A stretch of DNA of 64,000 nucleotides, from assembly GCA_036508135.1 (NCBI GenBank), contig DATCHW010000071.1:49563-113562 (forward strand), given 5' to 3'. Numbering within the stretch: the stretch's first letter is position 1; each line of letters begins with the position of its first letter. The stretch is from DATCHW01 sp036508135 (lineage in GTDB: Bacteria > Bacteroidota > Ignavibacteria > Tepidaquicellales > Tepidaquicellaceae). Of this stretch, positions 27,101 to 36,919 are shown in pieces. A program made the translations under genes and the position numbers. The notes beneath the pieces were generated by a model. That model saw only the letters and a list, made by a program, of their open reading frames with translations. It was not told the origin of the DNA and searched no databases.

Positions 27101-28231
27101 ATGTTAATTAATATTATAGGTCAAGAGAAGGTGAAAAATTTCATCAAAAACATTCATATAAATGAAAGGCTTCATCATGCTTATATATTTCACGGTAAAA
27201 AAGGAGTAGGAAAAGATGCATCCGCAATAGAGTTTGCAAAAATATTAAACTGCGACCATTTGGATAATGACTTAGGTGCTTGTGATATATGCCGGACCTG
27301 CACAGATATTCAGAGATTTCAATCACGATATGTTAAATTTATAACAGCTTTGCCTGTTTCTAAATCCGAAAACGACTGCGAGAATGTGTTAAATTCACTT
27401 TCTGTTTCTGATTATGAACTTTATCATGCAGAACTTGAAAAAAAATCAAAAGATCTCTACTATAAAGTAAATATTCCTAAGGCAAATAACATCAGGATTG
27501 ACAGTATAAGACAACTAATAAAAGAAGCTTTTTTAACTGTGGAGCGTAAAAGGAAAAAAGTTTTTATTATTTCGAATTGCGATATGATGAAACCCGAAGC
27601 TTCGAATTCTCTTCTTAAAATTTTAGAAGAACCTCCTCCAAATACTGTAATAATTCTCACCACATCAAGACTTTATTCTCTATTACCAACAATATTAGGT
27701 CGGTGTCAAAAAATAAAGTTTGACCCATTAAGTAAGAAAAATATTATTGACTATCTTAAAAAAATAAACCCGGAAATTACTAATATAGAAGCAGAATTAT
27801 ATTCACAATTAGCACAGGGTAGTTTGGGTATATTTCAAGAACTGGAAATTGATAACTTTCTGAAATTGCGTGACTCTGTAATTAATGCTCTGAGGAACCT
27901 GTTAGCAAGAAAATATCAAGAACTTAACCGGGAAATATACAAAATTACTGCTACTAAAAACAAGAATATAATAAAATTAGCATTATTAATATTGATAATA
28001 TGGTTCAGGGACATTAATTCTTTTTATTGTAGTGAAGAAGATAATTTTATTTTCAATGATTTATCTTTCAATATTAAAAGATTTGGGAAAAGTTTCAAAG
28101 CTGATGTATTTAAAATTATCACTAATCTCGAAGACACTGTCAGAGATGTCGATTTTAATCTAAACCCGGATTTGATGTTCAATAAACTTCTATATGAAAT
28201 AAAATCAAATATTGTTACTTTTCGAAATTAA
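27101..28231 (+). CDS. holB: DNA polymerase III delta' subunit
   Basis: A 376-residue AAA+ clamp-loader subunit. It begins with LINIIGQEKVKNFIKN, LHHAYIFHGKKGVGKD (a P-loop in which the usual Thr/Ser after GK is Asp) and a zinc-binding cysteine set (CDHLDNDLGACDICRTC). Later come the delta'-type stretch KVFIISNCDMMKPEASNSLLKILEEPP and the sensor region LLPTILGRCQ. The altered P-loop suggests it does not hydrolyse ATP, as in delta' of other bacteria. It starts 3 bp after the Omp85 gene. Its last 17 bp overlap the 3' end of the convergent Ig-lipoprotein gene. Confidence 0.88.
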   Translation: MLINIIGQEKVKNFIKNIHINERLHHAYIFHGKKGVGKDASAIEFAKILNCDHLDNDLGACDICRTCTDIQRFQSRYVKFITALPVSKSENDCENVLNSLSVSDYELYHAELEKKSKDLYYKVNIPKANNIRIDSIRQLIKEAFLTVERKRKKVFIISNCDMMKPEASNSLLKILEEPPPNTVIILTTSRLYSLLPTILGRCQKIKFDPLSKKNIIDYLKKINPEITNIEAELYSQLAQGSLGIFQELEIDNFLKLRDSVINALRNLLARKYQELNREIYKITATKNKNIIKLALLILIIWFRDINSFYCSEEDNFIFNDLSFNIKRFGKSFKADVFKIITNLEDTVRDVDFNLNPDLMFNKLLYEIKSNIVTFRN

Positions 28232-29618
28232 TGAGAATCTTCTCATAATCCATTTTCCCCCGGATATTGAATACTTTATCGCTTAAATAGAATTTTTCGG
28301 AAGGAACAAAAGTATCGTAATTTCCCTTTTGAAAAATATTGTCATTATTCCTGTCTAAATAAGCAAATAGGTAATAATCTCCTGAGGGTACTTTGGAAAA
28401 GACAAAAACAGAATCACTCTTCATATTAATACTATAACGGTTCAAAAGGTCAGCTTCATCAATTAAATTTACAACTACAGAAATACCGGTTTCATTGATT
28501 CCCGAAACAATTCCGGATATTTTTGAAAACTTTTTTTCTTCAGCTGTTGAAAATTGTATTTTATAATAATATTTTTTCGCAGTATTACTAAGATCTATAC
28601 TCAATTTATATACCGTTGCATAATTTAATCCTTCTAAGGGTATCACTTCCAGTAATGAATCTGTAAGCCAATTATAAATTAATTTCAGATTCCTTTTATG
28701 TAAGGTATCTTGAAGGAAAATATTATCAGCAATTTCAAATCTTGAAAGATCTGATATCTTAAAAAGAAAATAAAATTTATAATTGACTGGTAATGAGACT
28801 GTTCCATCTTTCACGGAAGTATAAATCATTTTAAGCGAATCCGAAGAAAATGTATCGAGAAATTTTGGATCAAGAGCATTGAATTCCAAATTTGTCATAA
28901 GAAAATCAGCATAATAATATTCAATCGTATCTCTTACATCTATATCCCTGTCAGTCATAGCAATTTCCTCAAAGTTTTTATCATAAAGGAAATTCCTGTC
29001 GTTATCTTTAACAGCAAAAATCCTGTATTTACCTTTGGATATATTATTTAGAAAATATGTTCCGTCTGAGTTTGACTGAGCAAAGTAATCAGGAGTTTCT
29101 TTTTCAGGGTTTACAGTTAACTTGGTGTCTAAATTATAAGCGAATATTGTTATATTACTGAAATTTTTCGAAAATATTTTACCCTTTATCCTGTAGTTGT
29201 CTATTTTATCACCTGTAGAAAAGGCAATCTGAATTGGGTTTGCAGATTTATTTCCAGCCCTAATATCCTTTAAACCGGTTCCAATTGTAACATTATAAGT
29301 CTTATCTTTTTCAAATCCATTTTCATATTCTATTGTTACTTTTTTACCTGACCAACTAAATTCCTGGTTTCCTTTTGGTTTTGGAGAAATATAAAAAGAT
29401 TCTTCAAAACTTCTTCTGTCAACATATTCATCGAATTCGATTGTTATATTTTTTTCCGTTACATTAACCGAGCCTGATTTTGGATATATTGCTAATAGTT
29501 TAGGTGGAGTTTTATCATCTTCCCCCCCGGATGGAGGAAGCTGGTTTGCACAAGAAGAAATTACAAGAGTAGAAAAAAAAGAAATCAGTATCATGAATAT
29601 GCGGAAAATAATTTTCAT
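28215..29618 (-). CDS. Bacteroidota-type lipoprotein with an Ig-like (Big_5) domain
   Basis: A 467-residue lipoprotein (signal peptide, lipobox VISSC at about residue 23). It begins with CANQLPPSGGEDDKTPP and LLAIYPKSGSVNV, leading into an N-terminal bacterial Ig-like domain (residues about 40-135) with the typical ITIEFDEYVD. The rest is beta-rich and includes two carboxypeptidase-regulatory-like repeats (GKYRIFAVKDNDRNFLYD and GDYYLFAYLDRNNDNIF). This family is very common in Bacteroidota and Chlorobi outer membranes and has no defined role. It starts 4 bp after the stop of the histidine kinase, so the two are coupled. Confidence 0.82.
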   Translation of the reverse strand: MKIIFRIFMILISFFSTLVISSCANQLPPSGGEDDKTPPKLLAIYPKSGSVNVTEKNITIEFDEYVDRRSFEESFYISPKPKGNQEFSWSGKKVTIEYENGFEKDKTYNVTIGTGLKDIRAGNKSANPIQIAFSTGDKIDNYRIKGKIFSKNFSNITIFAYNLDTKLTVNPEKETPDYFAQSNSDGTYFLNNISKGKYRIFAVKDNDRNFLYDKNFEEIAMTDRDIDVRDTIEYYYADFLMTNLEFNALDPKFLDTFSSDSLKMIYTSVKDGTVSLPVNYKFYFLFKISDLSRFEIADNIFLQDTLHKRNLKLIYNWLTDSLLEVIPLEGLNYATVYKLSIDLSNTAKKYYYKIQFSTAEEKKFSKISGIVSGINETGISVVVNLIDEADLLNRYSINMKSDSVFVFSKVPSGDYYLFAYLDRNNDNIFQKGNYDTFVPSEKFYLSDKVFNIRGKMDYEKILINFEK

Positions 29619-29622
29619 ATAA

Positions 29623-32600
29623 TCATTCAGGTTTATATGCTTTAAATTTCAGTTCAACTATTGTTCCTTTTTGTTCCTTACTCTCAAATTTTATCGATGC
29701 TTGCATATCATCAATAGATTTTTTCGTTATTGCAAGTCCTAATCCCATTCCGGTGCTTTTTGTAGAGAAATTTGGTGTGAACAATTTTGACATTACTTCA
29801 GGAGTCATTCCTTCCCCGTTATCTATTATTCTCACAATAATTAGATCATCTTTTCTAATTGAAGATATCTCAATAAATCCTTCATCTTCTATAGCTTGAA
29901 TTGAATTCTTTACAAGATTCTGGAAGACTCTGTTCAGTTCCTGTTTATCAGCAAAGATGTATGGAGAGGAAATATCCAGTTTAAGACGGAATTCAATTCT
30001 TACCTCTGCAGAATACAATGATACAACGTCTTTTATTATTTCATTTACCTTAAGCGGCTCATAATCCCTTCCGGGGAGTTTTGCAAAGTATGAAAATTCT
30101 GTTGCTATTTTATTAAGTTTATCTACCTCGCTGGTAATCATATCTTTTGTTTTCAGAAGTACATCACCAAAATCGCTTTCCCTTTTGTCTTTATACATTT
30201 CATAGAGATGTTGTATTGATAATTTCATCGGGGTTAGAGGATTTTTGATTTCGTGTGCAACTCTACGTGCAATATCTCTCCATGCTGCTTCTCGTTCTGC
30301 TTTTTTCAACTCTATCTTTGAGCGGGCAAGCTGTTTAGTCATTTTATTAAACGAGTCAACTAACGAGCCAAACTCATCATTGCGGTCTATTTTTATTTCA
30401 AAATTTGTTTGACCTTGACTCAACTTTTCGGTTGCAGCTTTTAATTCCAATATAGGTCTTGAAAGTCTATCCGTTATAATATTTACTAATATGAGGAGTA
30501 TTATTATTGCTGAAATATAACTACCGAAAATAAATGTTAGATTTTCTGTCAACTCTTTATTAATTTCATTTTGTTTGAATAGAGAAAAAGACGAAAGTAT
30601 CCCAATAACATTATTATCCTTATCTTTTACCGGTTTATATCCTGCAAGAAAGTTTTCACTGCCAATTTTCTGATCTTTCAGCAACAACTCTTTCTTAAGA
30701 ATGAATAGATTATAATAAGCCTCTGCATCGACCCTTGTATCAAACAAATCAGATTTATATAACTCTTCATTTGTCGAAGATATTAATTTATCCTTCAGGA
30801 AAAGGTTGAAATTTTTATCCGGTTTAGCAAGATTTTTATCAAGTATATTTCTTTGAATTTTGCTGATGCTATCTTGATTCTTGTAATTTGTAAATAATAT
30901 TTTCTTCCCTTTTATGCTTTCATTAACAAGATTGAGATCTGATAGTGTTTGATTCTGAAGGTTCATGTTATTTTTATTCTTTACATACGTTCGTGTGTAT
31001 ACGGCAAGGAATATGATAGGTATAACTGAGATGATAAAGAAAGAAGTAAATAGTTTTTCTCTGAAATTAAAACTAAAATGCTTGAATTTGAATACCAACC
31101 GTAGGCTGTATAATAAATAAAGGAATATAAAAATCGCTGAGGAAAAGATTATGAATTTAAAATAATATATTACCGCAACAGCAAGGTCATTTCTTTTAAT
31201 ACTGATTGCATATACTTTATTATCGTCATTTTCGTTTTGCATATTTGATGCCATTACATAGTAAGTTCCGTATCTATCCTCATTATTTGATTCAAAACGC
31301 CATGATCCTTTTTCCTTCTTATCTTTAACGTAATCATAAAATGGTTCGAGCGATTTCGAATTCATTTTTGCAACTTCCTGGTTAGTAGTATTTATAACTT
31401 CGCCATTATTAAATTCTGTTATTGCGGGTTCAGAAAATAATTTGTCAAAAAGGTTATTTTTATTACGTGACTGAAATAGTAAAGATGATGCCTGATTAAA
31501 TATTATATCCGAATTATATTTTCCTGCAATTATCAGATAACCGAACACTTTTTCGAATTGTGTATTTTTTAGATCAATATTTTCAATAGGAACAATTCCA
31601 ATTAAATAATTTTCGTCTTTATAATGTAATAAGTCTACATTATCATATATCGGAGGCAAATATATATCCTGGTTTTCTTCTGAGATTATATCTTCTTCAT
31701 ATTGATTTTGAAATATTGCAAGTGAATCCACTTCGGTATCAGGAGAGTCGTAATCATATTCTATATTAAAATATTTCCGTTTCACAAAATTTACGATTGT
31801 ATCATTAATGATCTCCGTAGAATTTAGATTGAAATCACTTAGCACATTTTCATTTGTATCAAGTATTAAAACTGCAGAATTAAAATTCTCATTTGTAAGT
31901 TTACTTCGTGACCATACATAAAAAGCCAGTTCGGAAAGTTTATTATTTTTCTTAAGACTTTCATATAGTTCTTTATTCTGTGATGCTTCATAGAGTTCAT
32001 CTGCAATAACAAAACCTGCTTTATCTTTCGAAGGCTGGGAAAGTTCCTTCCCAGCTAGTTCGATGTATTTTACTTCCTGATGACGCAGGTTCTCAAGTAA
32101 AAAAGCAGGTAAAAGAATTATACATAATAAAAATAAGTAAGAATTAATTTTAAAATTCAATATTCTAATATTTCTTGCTTTCCGCATTGTGCGGTTTTGG
32201 AACACGCAAAAAATACATAATATAAGAAATAAAATAATTCTATATAGATGAATCAACTCAAAATTTAATGAAGTAAAAGTTAATAAATAACTTATAATTA
32301 CCAAATTCACAAAAATAAAAACGATTCGTATTTTTCTGAATAATACATTTGTGAATAATATTTTACTCAAATTATAAATTTTAAGTAATATTAATAATAA
32401 AAATTGGAGGAATGAAAAACTAAAACACAAAATCACAATCTGCAGAATAAATAATCCCTTCCCGGGGATAAAATCGGTCAGACTCATGAATTTAATATTT
32501 GAGTCATACACAATACTTCTGATTATCAACCCAAATAAATAAATTACAGAAAATACTATTATGGTTAGCGATACAATATGAAGAATTGTTTTAATAATTC

Positions 32601-33741
32601 TGAATCGACTCTCGATATAACTTTTACTTTCAAGATTTTTCTGTACTTCATACGCAGAATAGAAACAAAATATCAGGCAGAATATAGCATTCAATAGGAG
32701 GTCACCGAGGGAAATAAATAATCCAAGTCCGAGTGTAGATGCGTAATATCCCGGTAAAAAAATATCTGAGTCTAATAACTTGTTAGGAAAGTCAAACCAA
32801 AACCACAAACACCTTACAAAAATAAAAAATCCGGATACAATAATAATTCTCATTAAATCGGATTCTATATTTATAATTGCTTTAAAAAACAGTACTGTGA
32901 TTAATATTGTCAGCAGGAATACTAATAATGCAATCATCTTTCCCGAATATTCAAGTAGCCTGTTTATATGATAAGATTTTTCATAATCCGTAAGTTTTAA
33001 TTTACCTATGATAGTACCGTTTTCGGATTTCAAATTTATAAATCTGCTGTTAACCTGATTTGAGGTGTCTGATATCTGATAGTTGTTGAACGAATTATTT
33101 GTGATAATTTCTGCATTTATCTTTAATGAATTATAAATACCTTCAGATAAACCGCTTATTTTAAAATATCCGTTCTTTACCTGTTCTTTTTCTTCTATTA
33201 GCTGTGCTGCTACGCAAACACCGGCATTAATTGATTCATTATTTAGATCTTTAATCGGGGCATAATAGATTAAATAGGTATAAAAACCAATCTCTTTTAA
33301 CACAATTAATTCTTTTCCCATTTGTGCCTGCTGCAATGCGAGAAAGTCAGGTTCAAGGTGACGACCTGTATACGCAACCATATCAAGGCGTTTATTATAA
33401 ATCTCAACTTCATAATTATCCGGTAGTTTTACCTCAAGTAATTTTTCATAAAGTTTTTTTTGTTCATTATTTGTAAGATGTTTTCTTAAATCCAGATTCT
33501 CTCTTATTATCTGTGAATAATCTTTTGTTATCTTCAAATAATTTTCATAGATTGATAGACATATTTTATCCTGGGAGATAATTTTTTCGGATTTTATTTC
33601 TGTCCAATTTTCATCAATACTGGAAGTGAAATATAAACTTAAAATTTTGACTACGATTATCCAGAGTATTATTAGGAATGAAATTATAGATAAGAATATT
33701 ATCTTTCGTTTCTGTATTTTTTGATTTTCAGGGTCTTTCAA
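29623..33741 (-). CDS. Very large membrane sensor histidine kinase, NtrY-like
   Basis: A 1372-residue kinase. The N-terminus has a TM helix, an extracytoplasmic region (about 40-255) and a block of TM helices (about 260-540). A second sensor region (about 545-860), two more TM helices (near 865 and 905), a third soluble region, another TM helix, a HAMP domain (about 1095-1150) and the catalytic core follow. The core has the H-box ARRVAHEIKNPLTPMKLS, the N-box FQNLVKNSIQAIE, the G1 box DNGEGM and the G2 box GMGLGLAITKKS. The H-box wording matches NtrY. The length and duplicated sensor regions are unusual. No response regulator is beside it; its neighbours are a DUF4783 protein and a lipoprotein. 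Confidence 0.88.
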   Translation of the reverse strand: MKDPENQKIQKRKIIFLSIISFLIILWIIVVKILSLYFTSSIDENWTEIKSEKIISQDKICLSIYENYLKITKDYSQIIRENLDLRKHLTNNEQKKLYEKLLEVKLPDNYEVEIYNKRLDMVAYTGRHLEPDFLALQQAQMGKELIVLKEIGFYTYLIYYAPIKDLNNESINAGVCVAAQLIEEKEQVKNGYFKISGLSEGIYNSLKINAEIITNNSFNNYQISDTSNQVNSRFINLKSENGTIIGKLKLTDYEKSYHINRLLEYSGKMIALLVFLLTILITVLFFKAIINIESDLMRIIIVSGFFIFVRCLWFWFDFPNKLLDSDIFLPGYYASTLGLGLFISLGDLLLNAIFCLIFCFYSAYEVQKNLESKSYIESRFRIIKTILHIVSLTIIVFSVIYLFGLIIRSIVYDSNIKFMSLTDFIPGKGLFILQIVILCFSFSFLQFLLLILLKIYNLSKILFTNVLFRKIRIVFIFVNLVIISYLLTFTSLNFELIHLYRIILFLILCIFCVFQNRTMRKARNIRILNFKINSYLFLLCIILLPAFLLENLRHQEVKYIELAGKELSQPSKDKAGFVIADELYEASQNKELYESLKKNNKLSELAFYVWSRSKLTNENFNSAVLILDTNENVLSDFNLNSTEIINDTIVNFVKRKYFNIEYDYDSPDTEVDSLAIFQNQYEEDIISEENQDIYLPPIYDNVDLLHYKDENYLIGIVPIENIDLKNTQFEKVFGYLIIAGKYNSDIIFNQASSLLFQSRNKNNLFDKLFSEPAITEFNNGEVINTTNQEVAKMNSKSLEPFYDYVKDKKEKGSWRFESNNEDRYGTYYVMASNMQNENDDNKVYAISIKRNDLAVAVIYYFKFIIFSSAIFIFLYLLYSLRLVFKFKHFSFNFREKLFTSFFIISVIPIIFLAVYTRTYVKNKNNMNLQNQTLSDLNLVNESIKGKKILFTNYKNQDSISKIQRNILDKNLAKPDKNFNLFLKDKLISSTNEELYKSDLFDTRVDAEAYYNLFILKKELLLKDQKIGSENFLAGYKPVKDKDNNVIGILSSFSLFKQNEINKELTENLTFIFGSYISAIIILLILVNIITDRLSRPILELKAATEKLSQGQTNFEIKIDRNDEFGSLVDSFNKMTKQLARSKIELKKAEREAAWRDIARRVAHEIKNPLTPMKLSIQHLYEMYKDKRESDFGDVLLKTKDMITSEVDKLNKIATEFSYFAKLPGRDYEPLKVNEIIKDVVSLYSAEVRIEFRLKLDISSPYIFADKQELNRVFQNLVKNSIQAIEDEGFIEISSIRKDDLIIVRIIDNGEGMTPEVMSKLFTPNFSTKSTGMGLGLAITKKSIDDMQASIKFESKEQKGTIVELKFKAYKPE

Positions 33742-33761
33742 ATATTAAATATTTTTACCGG

Positions 33762-34232
33762 CTAATTTATAGTGATTTGGTCTATGCTCCATGATTCTCC
33801 GTTATATCTCAGAGATATAGAAACCTCCAGTTCTCTTGATCCGCCTCCAATGTCATATTTGTACTTCCCGACTGCAAAGGCAAACGAATTTTTATAATAA
33901 GAGCGTTTATACTTAAAACTTATCACTCTAAAATAACTCAAGAACTCATCAAGAATGATTTCGGCTTGTGAACTGCTATAATAACCTTTATCTGAACTAA
34001 TTATATTTAAGTATACCTGTTCTTCAAAATATATTGTAATCTGGCTCAAATTTGAATAGTTAAATCCGCCGGCAATGTCTTTGAATGTGCGTTTACAATT
34101 ATCAAACTTTATTTTAGTTTTCACGTCCTTAAACTTTTTATCTTTCCACCAGTCATCCTGCGAAAAAGATTTTCCGGAAGAAAAAATAAAAATCATCAAC
34201 GCGACAAAGAATATTTTTAAAAATTTATTCAT
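33762..34232 (-). CDS. Exported DUF4783-like protein
   Basis: A 156-residue protein with a signal peptide (cleavage near SFSQ, residue 25). The mature part fits the DUF4783 family of Bacteroidota, an NTF2-like small fold: FEEQVYLNIISSDKGYYSSSQAEIILDEFLSYF is the characteristic strand-helix stretch, followed by antiparallel strands. The family has no proven function. It is the first gene of the operon with the large histidine kinase (20 bp gap) and the Ig-like lipoprotein, so it may supply or sense a periplasmic signal for that kinase (inference). Confidence 0.75.
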   Translation of the reverse strand: MNKFLKIFFVALMIFIFSSGKSFSQDDWWKDKKFKDVKTKIKFDNCKRTFKDIAGGFNYSNLSQITIYFEEQVYLNIISSDKGYYSSSQAEIILDEFLSYFRVISFKYKRSYYKNSFAFAVGKYKYDIGGGSRELEVSISLRYNGESWSIDQITIN

Positions 34233-34345
34233 TTATCAGTTTAAATGAAAATTAATTAAAATAAGAAGTTAAAGCAATTAAGAACCACTTTATACTATTA
34301 TTCATTAAAAACTAAAGTAATAGTTTATATAATCTACTATCGAAT

Positions 34346-34375
34346 AAAAACCCTGAAAGCGAAGTGCTTTCAGGG
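34346..34375 (-). terminator. Rho-independent terminator downstream of the tRNA
   Basis: Ten-base arms CCCTGAAAGC and GCTTTCAGGG (34351-34375) with a five-base loop. On the minus strand the stem is followed by five T residues. It lies 8 bp beyond the tRNA 3' end and ends that transcript. Confidence 0.88.
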
Positions 34376-34383
34376 TTATATAG

Positions 34384-34457
34384 TACCGGGAGAGGGATTT
34401 GAACCCACGACCTGCGGATTATGATTCCGACGCTCTAACCAACTGAGCTATCCCGGC
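34384..34457 (-). tRNA. tRNA with CAT anticodon (elongator Met, or Ile2)
   Basis: Read on the minus strand it folds as a 74-base cloverleaf: 7-bp acceptor stem (GCCGGGA with TCCCGGT), D arm GCTC/GAGC, anticodon loop ATCATAA with CAT at positions 34-36, five-base variable loop, and TTCAAAT T-loop. The 3' CCA is not encoded. It has no C1:A72-type mismatch, so it is not the initiator. CAT could be elongator Met or lysidine-modified Ile2; I favour Met weakly. The T stem and the anticodon stem each contain one apparent mismatch. The 345-bp gap 34233-34578 holds only this tRNA and its terminator. Confidence 0.92.
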
Positions 34458-34578
34458 TTAAAGAAATACAACTTAATAATTTCTGAACGTTATATCAATG
34501 AAATTTGAAAATGCTTTTGTATTATAAAGTTCAGCAACTATAAAATTGACAATAGACGTGCAGCTGAATAAGAAAAAT

Positions 34579-36648
34579 TTAATACGCTGCTAATTCCCTG
34601 CAAGCGTTAATTATCCAATCATCTTGGGGTAATGCAGCACGTTCAAGATTTGGATGGAATGGTACAGGGACGTGTAAACCGGCAATTCTTTTTATCGGTG
34701 CATCAAGAAATTCAAATGCTTTTTCTGCAATTTCAGAAACTATTTCCGCTCCAAACCCGGTGAATTTTGAATCTTCATAAAATACAATCACTTTACCCGT
34801 TTTTTTTACAGAATTTAAGACAGTATCAATGTCAAAAGGTACTATAGTTCGTAAATCAATTACTTCCACAGAGATATTATTCTTTTCCATTTCCCTCGCA
34901 GCACGTAATGCCTTCTCTACCATCGCGCCATATGTGATAATAGAAATATCCTCCCCTACTCTCTTCACATTTGCTTTCCCGAATTCAAGATAATAATCTG
35001 CATCAGGTTCAGGTGATTTCGCAAAACCCTGACGATATAGAAATTTGTGCTCCAGGAATAAAACCGGGTCATTCAATTGGCAGGCAGTTTTAAGTAAACC
35101 TTTTGCATCGGCGGAATTAGAAGGGTATGCAATTAATATTCCCGGACATTTAGCAAATAATGCCTCAATATTTTGGGAATGATAATGACCGCCTCCTATA
35201 TAACCTCCGCAAGCCGCCCTTATAGTGACAGGACAGTTCCAGACATTGTTAGAACGGTAACGATACATTGCTAACTCTTCACGGATTTGCATCATAGCCG
35301 GAAAAATATAATCAGCAAACTGAATCTCAACAACAGGTTTAAGTCCGGTAAGAGCCGCACCTACTGCAGTTCCGATAATTGACGCTTCTGCGAGAGGTGA
35401 ATTAAAAACTCTTCTATCGCCGAACTTTGAAGAAAGCCCTTTTGTGGCAGTAAAAACTCCGCCTTTTCCGTCAGCAATATCTTCACCATAAATAATCATA
35501 TCAGGATTTTTTTCCATCTCTTCGTGTAAAGCATGATTTATTGCATCAACCATCACGACAGAAGTTCCAGAAGGAATGGTCTTTTCATATTCAATTATTG
35601 CCTGCTCGCCTTCAGGGCAAAAAAGAAAATTGCTTACAGTTGCAGGGTCGGGATTCATTTCCTCATACACTTTATCCGCTATAATCATAATTTTTTCAGC
35701 CAATTCTTTTTTAATCTCATCAATTTTTTCACCGGTAAGAATTTTATTTTCGAGAAGAAGAGATTCAAGATTAATAATAGGGTCTTTCAGCAAATCTTCA
35801 GCGAGAGATTCTTTAGAACGATATTTCTCCTGTGCATCAGAAGCGGAGTGTGATCGTAAACGAACAACATCGGCATAAATCAGAGAAGGACCTTTACCTT
35901 CACGAGCTAATTTTACAGCTTTGCGGCAAGCACCGTATGATTCAAGAAAATCTGTTCCATCTATATGAAATCTATTTAATCCTTCGAATCCTGAACAAAC
36001 TTTGTAAATTGAACCGCCTGCTGCCTGATCCTCAACTGGAACAGAAATCGCAAATTTATTATTTTGGATACAAAATATAACAGGTAGTTTCTCCCTTGCT
36101 GACCAGTTGATCGCTTCAAAAAATTCTCCCTGAGAAGTAGAGCCCTCACCTCCGGAAACAAATACTACTTCATCGGTTTTTCTGAATTTACAACTAAGCG
36201 CTGTTCCGACTGCCTGAAGATATTGTGACCCTGTAGGTGAAGAAGGTGTAGGCATTCTAAGAGATTTACTTGACATATGCATACACATCTGTCTTCCGCC
36301 TGTGAATTTATCAGATGCTTTCCCCATCATATGCTGAAGAAATTCCTCTTCTGTAATTCCTAATGCTACTCCAAGAGCATTATCCCGGTAATAGGTATAG
36401 AACCAGTCCTTACCTGCTTTCATAGCATATGCAGCAGCAACCTGTATAGCCTCGTGACCGGAACCTGAAATGAGAAATGCAGCTTTGCCCTGCTTAATAA
36501 GTGTTTCTATTCTATTATCAATAAATCTTGCTTTTAACATTGATGTATAAGCATCTACAAGTTGAATCTCTGATAATCCAAAATAATTTTCTTTATCAGC
36601 TGAGCTATCTAATTTCTTTTTATCTTTTTTTATTTCCTTGGTTGCCAT
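34579..36648 (-). CDS. 2-oxoacid dehydrogenase E1, fused alpha and beta subunits
   Basis: The thiamine-diphosphate decarboxylase of a 2-oxoacid dehydrogenase complex, most like branched-chain (2-oxoisovalerate) dehydrogenase. Residues about 20-340 are the alpha subunit, with the ThDP motif GGEGSTSQGEF through NNKFAIS and a phosphorylation-loop-like RLRSHSASDAQEKYR. Residues about 355-689 are the beta subunit, starting VVMVDAINHALHEEM with GEDIADGKGGVF. Alpha-beta fusion of 689 residues is well known in Bacteroidota and Chlorobi. E2 and E3 genes are not in the window. Pyruvate is a possible substrate too. The tRNA gene lies 122 bp downstream on the same strand. Confidence 0.9.
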   Translation of the reverse strand: MATKEIKKDKKKLDSSADKENYFGLSEIQLVDAYTSMLKARFIDNRIETLIKQGKAAFLISGSGHEAIQVAAAYAMKAGKDWFYTYYRDNALGVALGITEEEFLQHMMGKASDKFTGGRQMCMHMSSKSLRMPTPSSPTGSQYLQAVGTALSCKFRKTDEVVFVSGGEGSTSQGEFFEAINWSAREKLPVIFCIQNNKFAISVPVEDQAAGGSIYKVCSGFEGLNRFHIDGTDFLESYGACRKAVKLAREGKGPSLIYADVVRLRSHSASDAQEKYRSKESLAEDLLKDPIINLESLLLENKILTGEKIDEIKKELAEKIMIIADKVYEEMNPDPATVSNFLFCPEGEQAIIEYEKTIPSGTSVVMVDAINHALHEEMEKNPDMIIYGEDIADGKGGVFTATKGLSSKFGDRRVFNSPLAEASIIGTAVGAALTGLKPVVEIQFADYIFPAMMQIREELAMYRYRSNNVWNCPVTIRAACGGYIGGGHYHSQNIEALFAKCPGILIAYPSNSADAKGLLKTACQLNDPVLFLEHKFLYRQGFAKSPEPDADYYLEFGKANVKRVGEDISIITYGAMVEKALRAAREMEKNNISVEVIDLRTIVPFDIDTVLNSVKKTGKVIVFYEDSKFTGFGAEIVSEIAEKAFEFLDAPIKRIAGLHVPVPFHPNLERAALPQDDWIINACRELAAY

Positions 36649-36919
36649 TTTTTATTTTTTGAATCCCTTAAATTTTAAAATACAATTAATCCAAAACTTT
36701 TATTTGCCCATTCAATTGCATAAAATATTTACAACTATTTAGATGTATTGTTTTTAATAGCTTTATAAATTAATCATCGTATTACAAAATGAAAATACTT
36801 TAACAATTCTTATACTTTAGACTTTTCTTAACAATATTCGATTGAAAAACAATTTTATATAGAATAAAACGTTATTTTATAATATTTTAACATATTGATT
36901 GACTAAATTAATCCCATTA

